Assembly (NCBI RefSeq): GCF_026151205.1
Contig: NC_087084.1
Span: 374,001 to 438,000, forward strand
Length of the DNA stretch: 64,000 bases
Reading direction: 5' to 3'
Source: Bolinopsis microptera
Lineage: Eukaryota > Ctenophora > Tentaculata > Lobata > Bolinopsidae
Each line of letters begins with the position of its first letter. Position 1 is the stretch's first letter. The position numbers and the translations under genes are program-made. This document shows, piece after piece, positions 1 to 15,450 of this stretch. The notes beneath the pieces are model-generated. The model was not told the origin of the DNA. It ran no database searches and saw only the letters and a list, made by a program, of their open reading frames with translations.

Positions 1-57
1 GCATAGCAGCTCAGTTACCTTAGCGGTCAGTATCTTGTAGTTGTAGTGACCTTTAAA

Positions 58-530
58 TTACCTTTAAATTACCTTTAAATTATCTTTAAATTATCTTTAA
101 ATTACTTTTAAATTACCTTCAAATCATCTTTAAATTACCTTCAAATTACTTTTAAATTACCTTCAAATCATCTTTAAATCATTTTTAAATAACCTTTAAA
201 TCATCTTTAAATTACCTTTAAATTACTTTTAAATCATCTTTAAATTACCTTTAAATTATCTTTAAATTACCTTTAAATTACCTTTAAATTACCTTCAAAT
301 CATCTTTAAATTATCTTTAAATTTCCTTTAAACCATCTTTAAATTATCTTTAAATTACTTTTAAATTACCTTTAAAACATCTTTAAATTATCTTTAAATT
401 ACCTTTAAATCATCTTTAAATTACCTTTAAAGTTTAAATCATCTTTAAATTACCTTTAAATTACTTTTAAATCATCTTTAGATTACCTTTAAATTTCCTT
501 TAAACTACCTTTAAATTTCCGTCAAATTAA
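58..530. repeat. 11-bp minisatellite (acctttaaatt)
   Basis: About 43 degenerate copies of an 11-base unit of the form acctttaaatt, with frequent C/T changes (cattt, cttca). The array lies upstream of the first visible exon of the Ig gene and is probably in one of its introns. No coding potential is seen. Confidence 0.9.
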
Positions 531-721
531 ATTTAGGTGACCTAATAAAGTGACCCTTTATTAAAATTTAATGACCTTTGAAGCAAAATTTAATGTTTTC
601 GAATAATCACATATTATATAAATATGTCTTGTACAATGACACTGCCTTACCTGTTGCAATAAATAACAGTATTTATATTTTATCATGATAATAGTAGTTT
701 AATGACTTTCACATTTCACAG

Positions 722-3310
<2,589 letters not shown>

Positions 3311-3494
3311 TGCCTTATATGGACATCACGTGTAGTGCCTTATATGGACATCACGTGGAGTACTGATCGGGAACGATGTAAAATTACAATCTATAATAAG
3401 AGGGCTTTTAAATTTTGATGAAGATTAACTCTTGCTTTTGAATTGATATTTTCAGATTGAAATTGTGACCTTTGATTTCATTTGTGTTTTGAAT

Positions 3495-3575
3495 GGGCAT
3501 AATCGAACTGGTAATAATTGGACTGGTAATAATTGAACTGGTAATAATCGAACTGGTAATAATCGAACTGGTAAT
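3495..3575. repeat. 15-bp minisatellite in the Ig gene 3' UTR
   Basis: Five to six copies of a 15-base unit (aatcgaactggtaat) between the stop codon at 3310 and the polyadenylation signal at 3647. Confidence 0.85.
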
Positions 3576-3646
3576 GCAATGATGATTTGAACCACTTTAT
3601 TATGTATGATTGAATTATTAGCATGTTAATGTACCATTCTGCAATT

Positions 3647-3652
3647 AATAAA
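3647..3652 (+). terminator. Polyadenylation signal of the Ig gene
   Basis: AATAAA about 340 bases after the TAG stop, in an AT-rich stretch without another ORF. This is the likely 3' end of the transcript, just before the 30-bp satellite. Confidence 0.55.
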
Positions 3653-3685
3653 GTTTAAAAACCGTGTTTTTAGTGTTTTAGTCGA

Positions 3686-4527
3686 ATGTCTGACCTTGTC
3701 CTTCACTCAGAGAATGACTCTGACCTTGTCCTTCACTCAGAGAATGACTCTGACCTTGTCCTTCACTCAGAGAATGACTCTGACCTTGTCCTTCACTCAG
3801 ACAATGACTCTGACCTTGTCCTTCACTCAGACAATGACTCTGACCTTGTCCTTCACTCAGAGAATGACTCTGACCTTGTCCTTCACTCAGAGAATGACTC
3901 TGACCTTGTCCTTCACTCAGAGAATGACTCTGACCTTGTCCTTCACTCAGAGAATGACTCTGACCTTGTTCTTCACTCAGAGAATGACTCTGACCTTGTC
4001 CTACACTCAGAGAATGACTCTGACCTTGTCCTACACTCAGAGAATGACTCTGACCTTCTCCTTCACTCAGAGAATGACTCTGACCTTGTCCTTCACTCAG
4101 AGAATGACTCTGACCTTGTCCTTCACTCAGAGAATGACTCTGACCTTGTCCTTCACTCAGAGAATGACTCTGACCTTGTCCTTCACTCAGAGAATGACTC
4201 TGACCTTGTCCTTCACTCAGAGAATGACTCTGACCTTGTCCTTCACTCAAAGAATGACTCTGACCTTGTCCTTCACTCAGAGAATGACTCTGACCTTGTC
4301 CTTCACTCAGAGAATGACTCTGACCTTGTCCTTCGCTCAGAGAATGACTCTGACCTTGTCCTTCACTCAGAGAATGACCCTGACCTTGTCCTTCACTCAG
4401 AGAATGACTCTGACCTTGTCCTTCACTCAGAGAATGACGCTGACCTTGTCCTTCACTCAGAGAATGACTCTGACCTTGTCCTTCACTCAGAGAATGACTC
4501 TGACCTTGTCCTTCACTCAGAGAAATT
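3686..4527. repeat. 30-bp minisatellite, left segment
   Basis: About 28 head-to-tail copies of a 30-base unit (core gactctgaccttgtccttca). Because 30 is divisible by 3 and the unit lacks stops, several frames on both strands stay open; these are artefacts, not genes. Rare variant units (ttgttcttc, cctacac twice, cttctcc) occur in the same order as in the right segment. Confidence 0.95.
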
Positions 4528-7500
4528 CAGGGGTGTAGGAAGAGGGGGGCAGGGGGGGGCCATCGCCCCCCCATGAAATCTGGGCAAGGGGCCAAAAAGG
4601 GCCAACTTTTTAATTTAGGCTTCTAAAAATTTTTTCCCCCGTAAATTTTTAAGTCAAAAATTTTCTAAGTCAAAAATTTTCAAAGTTTTCTTGAAAAGTA
4701 CTTTTGTTCATGTTTCATGCTACCCTGATCATTATGAGCCAAAAATATTTTTTTCGGTTTTCGAAGTTCGATATACGATTTTGGACTCGAGGGTTCCCCT
4801 TTGTAATGCGATCTCGGAAGGCAGGCCTCCCCTTCGCAATACAAGCTCGGAAGCGGGAGCTCTGCTTTCAGAGGTACGTATCGAGAATGACTCGGACCGA
4901 AAATTTTCTGAGTCAAAATTTTTCAAAGTTTTCTTGAAAACTACTTTTGTTCATGTTTCATGCTACCCTGATCATTATGAGCCAAAAATATTTTTTTCGG
5001 TTTTCGAAGTTCGATATACGATTTTTGGACTCGAAGTTTCCCCTTTGTAATGCGATCTTGGAAGGCAGGCCTCCCCTTCGCAATACGAGCTCGGAAGCGG
5101 GAGCTCTGCTTTCAGAGGTACGTATCGAGAATGACTCGGACCGAAAATTTTCGGAGTCAAAATTTTTCAAAGTTTTTCTGGAAACTACTAAATTTGTTCA
5201 TGTTTCATGCTACCCTGATCATTCTGAGCCGAAAATATTTTTTTCGGTTTTCGAAGTCCGCACCTACCCTTCGATATACGATTTTGGACTCGAGGGTTCC
5301 CCTTTGTGATGCGATCTCGGAAGGCAGGCCTCCCCTTCGCAATACGAGCTCGGAAGCGGGAGCTCTGCTTTCAGAGGTACGTATCGAGAATGACTCGGAC
5401 CGAAAATTTTCTGAGTCAAAATTTTTCAAAGTTTTCTTGAAAACTACTTTTGTTCATGTTTCATGCTACCCTGATCATTATGAGCCAAAAATATTTTTTT
5501 CGGTTTTCGAAGTTCGATATACGATTTTGGACTCGAGGGTTCCCCTTTGTAATGCGATCTCGGAAGGCAGGCCTCCCCTTCGCAATACGAGCTCGGAAGC
5601 GGGAGCTCTGCTTTCAGAGGTACGTATCGAGAATGACTCGGACCGAAAATTTTCTGAGTCAAAATTTTTCAAAGTTTTCTTGAAAACTACTTTTGTTCAT
5701 GTTTCATGCTACCCTGATCATTATGAGCCAAAAATATTTTTTTCGGTTTTCGAAGTTCGATATACGATTTTGGACTCGAGGGTTCCCCTTTGTAATGCGA
5801 TCTCGGAAGGCAGGCCTCCCCTTCGCAATACGAGCTCGGAAGCGGGAGCTCTGCTTTCAGAGGTACGTATCGAGAATGACTCGGACCGAAAATTTTCTGA
5901 GTCAAAATTTTTCAAAGTTTTCTTGAAAACTACTTTTGTTCATGTTTCATGCTACCCTGATCATTATGAGCCAAAAATATTTTTTTCGGTTTTCGAAGTT
6001 CGATATACGATTTTTGGACTCGAAGTTTCCCCTTTGTAATGCGATCTTGGAAGGCAGGCCTCCCCTTCGCAATACGAGCTCGGAAGCGGGAGCTCTGCTT
6101 TCAGAGGTACGTATCGAGAATGACTCGGACCGAAAATTTTCGGAGTCAAAATTTTTCAAAGTTTTTCTGGAAACTACTAAATTTGTTCATGTTTCATGCT
6201 ACCCTGATCATTCTGAGCCGAAAATATTTTTTTCGGTTTTCGAAGTCCGCACCTACCCTTCGATATACGATTTTGGACTCGAGGGTTCCCCTTTGTGATG
6301 CGATCTCGGAAGGCAGGCCTCCCCTTCGCAATACGAGCTCGGAAGCGGGAGCTCTGCTTTCAGAGGTACGTATCGAGAATGACTCGGACCGAAAATTTTC
6401 TGAGTCAAAATTTTTCAAAGTTTTCTTGAAAACTACTTTTGTTCATGTTTCATGCTACCCTGATCATTATGAGCCAAAAATATTTTTTTCGGTTTTCGAA
6501 GTTCGATATACGATTTTGGACTCGAGGGTTCCCCTTTGTAATGCGATCTCGGAAGGCAGGCCTCCCCTTCGCAATACGAGCTCGGAAGCGGGAGCTCTGC
6601 TTTCAGAGGTACGTATCGAGAATGACTCGGACCGAAAATTTTCTGAGTCAAAATTTTTCAAAGTTTTCTTGAAAACTACTTTTGTTCATGTTTCATGCTA
6701 CCCTGATCATTATGAGCCAAAAATATTTTTTTCGGTTTTCGAAGTTCGATATACGATTTTGGACTCGAGGGTTCCCCTTTGTAATGCGATCTCGGAAGGC
6801 AGGCCTCCCCTTCGCAATACGAGCTCGGAAGCGGGAGCTCTGCTTTCAGAGGTACGTATCGAGAATGACTCGGACCGAAAATTTTCTGAGTCAAAATTTT
6901 TCAAAGTTTTCTTGAAAACTACTTTTGTTCATGTTTCATGCTACCCTGATCATTATGAGCCAAAAATATTTTTTTCGGTTTTCGAAGTTCGATATACGAT
7001 TTTTGGACTCGAAGTTTCCCCTTTGTAATGCGATCTTGGAAGGCAGGCCTCCCCTTCGCAATACGAGCTCGGAAGCGGGAGCTCTGCTTTCAGAGGTACG
7101 TATCGAGAATGACTCGGACCGAAAATTTTCGGAGTCAAAATTTTTCAAAGTTTTTCTGGAAACTACTAAATTTGTTCATGTTTCATGCTACCCTGATCAT
7201 TCTGAGCCGAAAATATTTTTTTCGGTTTTCGAAGTCCGCACCTACCCTTCGATATACGATTTTGGACTCGAGGGTTCCCCTTTGTGATGCGATCTCGGAA
7301 GGCAGGCCTCCCCTTCGCAATACGAGCTCGGAAGCGGGAGCTCTGCTTTCAGAGGTACGTATCGAGAATGACTCGGACCGAAAATTTTCTGAGTCAAAAT
7401 TTTTCAAAGTTTTCTGGAAACTACTTTTGTTCATGTTTCATGCTACCCTGATCATTATGAGCCAAAAATATTTTTTTCGGTTTTCGAAGTTCGATATACG

Positions 7501-8569
7501 ATTTTGGACTCGAGGGTTCCCCTTTGTAATGCGATCTCGGAAGGCAGGCCTCCCCTTCGCAATACGAGCTCGGAAGCGGGAGCTCTGCTTTCAGAGGTAC
7601 GTATCGAGAATGACTCGGACCGAAAATTTTCTGAGTCAAAATTTTTCAAAGTTTTCTTGAAAACTACTTTTGTTCATGTTTCATGCTACCCTGATCATTA
7701 TGAGCCAAAAATATTTTTTTCGGTTTTCGAAGTTCGATATACGATTTTTGGACTCGAAGTTTCCCCTTTGTAATGCGATCTTGGAAGGCAGGCCTCCCCT
7801 TCGCAATACGAGCTCGGAAGCGGGAGCTCTGCTTTCAGAGGTACGTATCGAGAATGACTCGGACCGAAAATTTTCTGAGTCAAAATTTTTCAAAGTTTTT
7901 CTGGAAACTACTAAATTTGTTCATGTTTCATGCTACCCTGATCATTCTGAGCCGAAAATATTTTTTTCGGTTTTCGAAGTCCGCACCTACCCTTCGATAT
8001 ACGATTTTGGACTCGAGGGTTCCCCTTTGTGATGCGATCTCGGAAGGCAGACCTCCCCTTCGTAATACGAGCTCGGAAGCAGGAGCTCTGCTTTCAGAGG
8101 TACGTATCGTGAATGACTCGGACCGAAACTTTTCTATGTCAAAATTAAAAAAAAGTTTTCTTGAAAACTACTTTTGTTCATGTTTCATGCTACCCTGATC
8201 ATTATGAGCCAGAAATAATTTTTTCGGTTTTCGAAGTTCGATATACGATTTTGGACTCGAAGTTTCCCCTTTGTAATGCGATCTTGGAAGGCAGGCCTCC
8301 CCTTCGCAATACGAGCTCGGAAGCGGGAGCTCTGCTTTCAGAGGTACGTATCGAGAATGACTCGGACCGAAAATTTTCTAAGTCAAAATTTTAAAAAGTG
8401 TTCTTGGAAACTACTTTTGTTCATGTTTCATGCTACCCTGATCATTATGAGCCAAAAATATATTTTTCGGGTTTTTTTTCCTTACCCTCGAAATTCAGGC
8501 TTTGGCGCGAAGCGCCAAAAAAATTTAGAATTTGGCCCCCCCATGAAGAAAATCATTCCTACACCCCTG
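4528..8569. mobile_element. Non-autonomous hAT-type element, long copy (4042 bp)
   Basis: The ends are inverted repeats CAGGGGTGTAGGAA and TTCCTACACCCCTG. CAGGGGTG ends plus an 8-bp target duplication are the hallmark of the hAT superfamily. The right flank begins CAGAGAAT; the left flank has the same word with small changes (cagagaaatt). The element therefore landed inside the 30-bp array, which continues on both sides. The interior is about 16 tandem monomers of roughly 243-256 bases, with G/C-rich end segments (gggggggccatcgccc). No transposase is seen; the many overlapping open frames are by-products of the repeats. The sister copy is at 16754-18074. Confidence 0.85.
4690..8460. repeat. 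Satellite with 989-bp higher-order repeat inside the hAT element
   Basis: Each monomer holds the marker ttgttcatgtttcatgctac. Markers begin at 4704, 4947, 5194, 5450, 5693, 5936, 6183, 6439, 6682, 6925, 7172, about 7427, 7670, 7917, about 8163 and about 8407. The spacings 247, 256, 243 and 243 recur and sum to 989, so four monomer types form a higher-order unit repeated with near identity. The final monomers (from about 8100) are more diverged. Open frames up to 329 aa arise because 243 is divisible by 3. Confidence 0.9.
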
Positions 8570-10108
8570 CAGAGAATGACTCTGACCTTGTCCTTCACTC
8601 AGACAATGACTCTGACCTTGTCCTTCACTCAGAGAATGACTCTGACCTTGTCCTTCACTCAGAGAATGACCCTGACCTTGTCCTTCACTCAAAGAATGAC
8701 TCTGACCTTGTCCTTCACTCAGAGAATGACTCTGACCTTGTCCTTCACTCAGAGAATGACTCTGACCTTGTCCTTCACTCAGAGAATGACTCTGACCTTG
8801 TCCTTCACTCAGACAATGACTCTGACCTTGTCCTTCACTCAGAGAATGACTCTGACCTTGTCCTTCACTCAGACAATGACTCTGACCTTGTCCTTCACTC
8901 AGAGAATGACTCTGACCTTGTCCTTCACTCAGAGAATGACTCTGACCTTGTCCTTCACTCAGAGAATGACTCTGACCTTGTCCTTCACTCAGAGAATGAC
9001 TCTGACCTTGTCCTTCACTCAGAGAATGACTCTGACCTTGTCCTTCACTCAGAGAATGACTCTGACCTTGTCCTTCACTCAGAGAATGACTCTGACCTTG
9101 TCCTTCACTCAGAGAATGACTCTGACCTTGTCCTTCACTCAGAGAATGACTCTGACCTTGTCCTTCACTCAGAGAATGACTCTGACCTTGTCCTTCACTC
9201 AGAGAATGACTCTGACCTTGTCCTTCACTCAGAGAATGACTCTGACCTTGTCCTTCACTCAGAGAATGACTCTGACCTTGTCCTTCACTCAGAGAATGAC
9301 TCTGACCTTGTCCTTCACTCAGAGAATGACTCTGACCTTGTCCTTCACTCAGAGAATGACTCTGACCTTGTCCTTCACTCAGAGAATGACTCTGACCTTG
9401 TCCTTCACTCAGAGAATGACCCTGACCTTGTCCTTCACTCAGAGAATGACCCTGACCTTGTCCTTCACTCAGAGAATGACTCTGACCTTGTCCTTCACTC
9501 AGAGAATGACTCTGACCTTCTCCTTCACTCAGAGAATGACTCTGACCTTGTCCTTCACACAGAGAATGACTCTGACCTTGTCCTTCACTCAGAGAATGAC
9601 TCTGACCTTGTCCTTCGCTGAGAGAATGACTCTGACCTTGTCCTTCACTCAGAGAATGACTCTGACCTTGTCCTTCACTCAGAGAATGACTCTGACCTTG
9701 TCCTTCACTCAGAGAATGACTTTGACCTTGTTCTTCACTCAGAGAATGACTCTGACCTTGTCCTACACTCAGAGAATGACTCTGACCTTGTCCTACACTC
9801 AGAGAATGACTCTGACCTTCTCCTTCACTCAGAGAATGACTCTGACCTTGTCCTTCACTCAGAGAATGACTCTGACCTTGTCCTTCACTCAGAGAATGAC
9901 TCTGACCTTGTCCTTCACTCAGAGAATGACTCTGACCTTGTCCTTCACTCAGAGAATGACTCTGACCTTGTCCTTCACTCAGAGAATGACTCTGACCTTG
10001 TCCTTCACTCAGAGAATGACTCTGACCTTGTCCTTCACTCAGAGAATGACTCTGACCTTGTCCTTCACTCAGAGAATGACTCTGACCTTGTCCTTCACTC
10101 AGAGAATT
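8570..10108. repeat. 30-bp minisatellite, right segment
   Basis: About 51 copies of the same 30-base unit as 3686-4527, resuming directly after the hAT element. Variant units (gacaatgac, gaatgaccc, ctcaaag, cctacac pair) are shared with the left segment, showing block duplication within the array. Confidence 0.95.
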
Positions 10109-10611
10109 CACTGGCCCTTTCTATAAACCTTGACTCATGTTTCTTTTCTTTTCATTATAATTCATCAAAAGTGGTCCGCTAGGTTTAGTTTTAGTTCCTC
10201 CCCCCTCCCTTTTAAGGGGACATGTATACCAAAACCTTTTTTTCCGGGATTTGACTTCATATCATGAAAATATAAATAAAAACAATGAAACGAAACTTTT
10301 AGTTCCAAATTTATAATACTGAAAGTTTCGTCTTATCAAGCTGATTATTATTTTAAATAAACTGATACCTTTTGAGATTAAGATGTAGGCATTATAAGCC
10401 TTAAATCTGCCATTTAATTTTTGGCCCTTTTTTACATGAATTTTACCAAGACCTAAGAGGCCAGAATTCATGCCTTAAAACTCAAAATTGAGAGAAATCC
10501 TGAATATGCAGATCATCAGCTACACTCACAAGAGAGTAAGATATTTTTGAAGTGATATCTTACTCTAGTAGCAGGGAGGCTACTAGAGTATCTAATGAGC
10601 TGGGTGATTGG

Positions 10612-10736
10612 TAAAATGTACAAAAAGTAGGTAAAATGTACAAAAAGTAGGTAAAATGTACAAAAAGTAGGTAAAATGTACAAAAAGTAGGTAAAATGTA
10701 CAAAAAGTAGGTAAAATGTACAAAAAGTAGGCAAAA
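10612..10736. repeat. 20-bp minisatellite
   Basis: About six nearly perfect copies of gtaaaatgtacaaaaagtag, inside the TTAA-flanked element. Confidence 0.95.
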
Positions 10737-10843
10737 ATTTCAATTTTGCTTCTCTCGACCTTGTTCGGTTTGTATTTGTAACTTCGTCATTTATTGTTCA
10801 TTTATATAATCCTTTCAAGGACTTCTTGTACGTATTGTAAGTA

Positions 10844-11125
10844 ATGTTCTACTTTTTGGTTACTTTGGTGTGCTTCATAGAATCCTCTATCGGGTCATCA
10901 GAGTTGCTGACCAGCGAGATCGCTGCCTATATTCCACTCGAGTCCAGTAACGAGTTTCCATTTCGACAGCTGTATCCTGCCACTAGAGGCTCGTCCGGGA
11001 ATGATTTCACAAACGTTGCAAGCATTCTGTTAAAGTGCAGGGGATCTTCGATAGTATTAGTATGCATGTTTGGTGGGATTAAGTTCCACAATCGAGGTCC
11101 AATTACTGCAAACGAATTGTCGTAG
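10844..11125 (+). other. Short ORF of 93 codons, unrecognised
   Basis: An ATG-initiated ORF with a hydrophobic start (MFYFLVTLVCFIESSIG) that resembles a signal peptide. I recognise no family. It lies inside the TTAA-flanked element and ends next to a SINE copy, so it is more likely chance or part of the transposon than a host gene. Confidence 0.15.
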
Positions 11126-11129
11126 AGCG

Positions 11130-11490
11130 TATTTTTTTTATCTCACACTTATTTTACTTCGGAGTATTCCAACAGCCACATTGTTACACAAGTGTAACTA
11201 GCCAATTACAGGAAGCCGAAGGATTTAATTAGGCCAGTGACGGTTAAGGTAGTGTGTACCATACTTTCTTCGCCCGAGACTTCGCTGCAATGGACAGCTT
11301 CTCATTTAACCCTCACACACGATTTCTCGAATATTCAGCCCCCCGAGTAGACCGGGGGGCTGCATAGACCACTCAGGATCCTTAGCTGAATGTCGACGAC
11401 ACTCACCCCACGACTAGGCAGGCAGTCGGTTTCGAACTCGCAATCTCACGATTACAAACCCGATGATTAACCAACTACGCTACCTGGCCG
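11130..11490 (-). mobile_element. tRNA-derived SINE, copy 1
   Basis: On the minus strand, 11490 down to about 11415 is tRNA-like, with an A-box-like tagcgtagttggttaatc and a B-box-like gagttcgaaaccg. The body below it, including a cccccggtctactcgggggg hairpin, matches 61350-61705 over about 350 bases. This two-part structure and the second copy support a SINE. It is nested in the TTAA element. Confidence 0.7.
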
Positions 11491-11739
11491 TTCATTATGG
11501 TTACGCTGACTGCTAGATTTATTCAGAGTGGGAATAACTGACTTTTGGCCATGTCGGAGTGGTGCGGAGAACTGGATGTTGACATCATTTGGGCACTTGC
11601 CGTGCAGCACTTTCCGGTAAACAAATTTCAGTAAAAAAATCTGCCAAAAAAACTTTTTCAATGTATCAAATCTTATTGTTTTTATCTATATTTTTATAAT
11701 ATGAAGTCAAATCTCGGCAAAAAAGGTTGTCCCCTTAAT

Positions 11740-13194
11740 TAAATCCCTACCCAGTCATGTCTCTCCACTAATAACACCGTACTAAGTGAAAAATTGAGTT
11801 GTACAAATTTAAGCTGTTAAACATAAACATTAATCTACGCAAAACCGGCTTTTAAAGGAGATTGTCATGTGAAGAGTCACATAATTAATTAACTAACTAT
11901 CAAACTAATTAATCGATTAATTATTTATGAAACTGAAAATCCTACGCTCGCCACAATTCAGAATAAATATGAAAGATTTTGATGCTGCGAAACACAATAA
12001 CAAGTTTCATTAAGTTTTCATCTCTGTAATTACTCAATCGATCACCGCGCAGAATTTCCCACTCCACAACAAAGTTTAATCCGTCAGCTGCTGTTCTGTG
12101 CTCCTTCATCAAATATTCAGTTTCTCGAGAACTTGACAAGTTTCTTCAATCATCTTCGGAGACATAGTCAGCTCCTTCTTCAATTTTAGCGTCCAACATT
12201 TTGAAGAACTCGACTTGCGACTGCGTCCTTTCCCTGAAGATTTAAAAAAATTATATTGCTAATGAGGAGGAAGTTCATTACATAAGTAGATCGAATTGTG
12301 CAAATAACAATTCGGTTTTTACAATCTAACAAGAAATGCGGCCGCTTTTCTTTTGTGGATGGCCGCTCAATTTCCCGATCCGGGATGAAGTATTTTATCA
12401 TATTCCATACTGCACCTGGGGACCCCAGTCTTTGCGGTTTATAAGCATGCAGATATGGCGGAGTGACAGGCCGAGCGCCGCCCAGTTGATATAATTCTAT
12501 ATTGAATTTGAAAATCGTGTATATTTCTATGTAACCATATGTTTATTGTTTATGCAACCTGACACGGATTCGTGCAAAATAGTAATACTAACTCAAAATA
12601 ATAATACAATGCTATCAATTTGTCCCTAGCGGGATGCGTACATGGTGAAATTAACAATGTACTTGAACATTTCAGCACCGCGCGCCAACAATTGTTTAAT
12701 TCAGATGATCGCGCAAAATAACTTTGCGCAGGCAGACACGTGGGCGATAACTAGACTGGGGGCGAGGGCACGTACGCACGCACGCTCGCACGGTCGCAAG
12801 CTACCATATACAAAAAAAACCTCGATCGCTAACCCTTGTCCTTGACTCTTTTGTGCCTTCGGCACGAGTCATGGATCGGGAAAAAATTATTAGCAAATTA
12901 ATAAATTATTTTAAATTGGGCTGATTCCTTCTGTTTATTGATCATTTTAAACTTACAACTTTACAACAGGAGTAAATATACCAATATTCTTTAGTATAAT
13001 CACTATTATTTGTTTAAAACTTAATTATAATTAAATGAATTGACTAATAACTTTAATTATAACTTACACGACGACACGGCTGCCGTTGTTAGGTGGCCCG
13101 GCGTTAGTTTTCACAAGACCGCTGTCCCTCCTGCCTCTGTGGGCAAATTACTTTAGTTTAGGTTACTGCGGTTACTAGTAACTAGTAGTGTACA
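11740..13194. other. No gene seen; old interspersed repeat
   Basis: No convincing coding exon. The stretch 12405-12530 (cacctggggaccccagtc … gcggagtgacaggccgagcg) matches the reverse complement of 51675-51785, so an old mobile-element family is present. A GCAC-rich stretch lies at 12765-12800. Confidence 0.5.
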
Positions 13195-13335
13195 CTGTAC
13201 CCCCAGCCCCCTTAATAGGCTTGATACAGAACCTGCCCCCTGTTTAACTTGCCTTTACCCGGCTTGATACAGAACCTGCCCCCTTAATAGGATTACCCGG
13301 CTTGATACAGAACCTGCCCCCTTAATAGGATTTTT
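13195..13335. repeat. Short direct repeats (cttgatacagaacctgcccc)
   Basis: Three copies of cttgatacagaacctgcccc followed by cttaatagg or ctgtttaac, imperfectly spaced. No function is suggested by the sequence. Confidence 0.8.
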
Positions 13336-13796
13336 TCTGAGTTTTACTTAGAAACAGCCTTTAACAGCTTTAACAGCACTACCCAGAGTTCACCAACTAC
13401 CAAGATGGTAACATAAAATAAAATACTTAATTCTTCTCGAAACTAGGTCTATATCTTTATTGTGAGTGTACAGATTATTTACTTTAGTACCTTACAATGA
13501 AATGGCAAGTATTTTGTTGCAAAAGTAAGTTTATCATTGCATCAAAATCAAGTTTTAAAATCACTTACTTTCTTGGTTGTGATGCATCTTTAGAACCTTT
13601 GTCCTGAAATGTATCGGTATTTAAGTTCTAGGCGAAAATTAAATTATCTTGTTGCCATAGTGGTGCAACCTATTGAAACGTTGACATAACATCTTCAGAT
13701 AACATCTGTTGCCATAGCAACACCTACTATAAAAACAACATTATGATATGATATCGTGTGTTCTGGGTATTCTCTATTTAAAATACATTTACTTTA

Positions 13797-13820
13797 CCCC
13801 CCCCCCCCCCCCCCCCCCCT
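13797..13820. repeat. Poly-C run
   Basis: An uninterrupted C homopolymer of over 20 bases. Similar C/G runs occur at 1318-1335, 19018-19039, 19340-19366, 20329-20372 and 20917-20947. Confidence 0.9.
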
Positions 13821-14137
13821 TAGTACACTGGAGTGTCCTTTGAGGATTAGCCGACTTAATGTTCGATTACACACAGTAGTGTACAGTACACCCAATAGCG
13901 TATTGTAAATATTGCATTGTAAACAGTGACTGTATAGTGATTGTATACAGTGTAAAATGAACAAAGCGCATTGTGTAGTAGCTAGTATACAGTGTATTGT
14001 GTACTGACTAGATACTCATATATATTTACAAGTGACTCTCCCAGTCTGGCTAAATTATATAAGTGTTTGATGTACCAAGGTTAAAAATACTGTAAATGCA
14101 GCCAGAGTAGAATACCAACTATAGAATTGTCAAAATA

Positions 14138-14889
14138 TCAAATAACGGAGTAGTTCGCTGTTTATTAGTCTCATGATTGAAATACTGATATCTGGATATT
14201 ATCCGGTTGGAAGAGACAAGGACAAGTGAAACAAGGAAGTTAGGAGTAAGGGCAAATTTTCGGCGTCAACGCCATCTTCAGGCTAAAATTGTTATAAATG
14301 TTAGTATATAATAAATGCTTCTATACTAGTTAAAATGCTAAATTAAAATTACACACACTGAATACAGGTTACATCAAATGGTATTGTACATTACATTGAA
14401 AATAGTGATGTACACACGTTTTACACTCTGTCCAAGTACATAATATCTACTGAACAGCAGGGTCGTGTGCTATTTGTTTAAATTTGTCTTTGAATATGTT
14501 GTAAAAGAAATCCCTTAAGCTTCTCGCACTCTTCTTTGTTATTGATACTAGGTTTAAATAAATTAATGTAGTAAGCTTCTGTCACTTTACGTTTAATGGT
14601 GCTATATAAGTTAATTTCTAAAATATCGAAGGAAATATCTGGTTCTATGTTATCGTGAAACTCTGAATATATTTTCAATGTAATGTACAATACCATTTGA
14701 TGTAACCTGTATTCAGTGTGTGTAATTTTAATTTAGCATTTTAACTAGTATAGAAGCATTTATTATATACTAACATTTATAACAATTTTAGCCTGAAGAT
14801 GGCGTTGACGCCGAAAATTTGCCCTTACTCCTAACTTCCTTGTTTCACTTGTCCTTGTCTCTTCCAACCGGATAATATCCAGATATCAA
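14138..14889 (-). mobile_element. Penelope-like element fragment with inverted arms
   Basis: The minus strand encodes the C-terminal end of a GIY-YIG-type protein (14478 to about 14667: EPDISFDILEINLYSTIKRK, then KPSINN), closely matching 60405-60620. Downstream lies a 3' region (14138-14403), and part of that region (about 14672-14889) recurs in inverted orientation upstream of the ORF, giving arms of about 218 bases. Direct or inverted partial terminal copies are typical of Penelope-like elements. Both arms carry ctgaagatggcgttgacgcc followed by gaaaa. The open frame starts inside the inverted arm, so it is not a functional start. Confidence 0.7.
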
Positions 14890-15450
14890 TTGTCAAAATG
14901 TTGTGAATAAACGTGAACATTTCAAATCCCACGAATCGTTTCAGTTACATGAACATTTTTACAGTAGCTATTTAAATTTTGAAGCTAGTTTTTCGGGAAA
15001 TATCAGGACATTTGATTTAATTTGAACAACCGTATTAATTCAGCTGTCTTGCCTTATATTAAAATCAATTTGGGCTAATTGGATGAACTAGAAACCTCGT
15101 GTAAACTGTAAGGTTTAATTATCCAATTATCATGCCATTTTGCTGATACAGTGAGCGCCTAAGGGTTCGATCTTTTCAATACAAAATGTGTTCGCGCGCC
15201 ACGTTTATCAATATAGGAATAGTTTTAGCCAGTTTCAGATATTTTATGAAGACTAGTACAGTATAGTACTAGTACTAGTATAGTAAAACACAAGAACTTG
15301 GAAACTTTACAATTTGATAAAGAAAGGTTTAAGCTTTAAAGATACAGAGACTAATATGCGATAAAAAGTAACGCTGCCACATATTTAAGAAAACTTTGTA
15401 ACAAATAACATTTTAAATTAATTAAAATAAGCAACTCATCAGCACCAACG

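Larger units (their letters stand above)
10216..11734. mobile_element. TTAA-flanked TIR element (piggyBac- or Kolobok-like), 1519 bp
   Basis: The ends ggggacatgtataccaaaac and the complementary right end (…ggttgtcccc) form diverged inverted repeats of about 75 bases (10216-10288 and 11662-11734). They share a word equivalent to atttgacttcatat about 35 bases in. Both ends abut TTAA (10212-10215 and 11735-11738), the target used by piggyBac and Kolobok elements. The interior holds a 20-bp minisatellite, a short ORF and a SINE copy. No recognisable transposase. Confidence 0.7.
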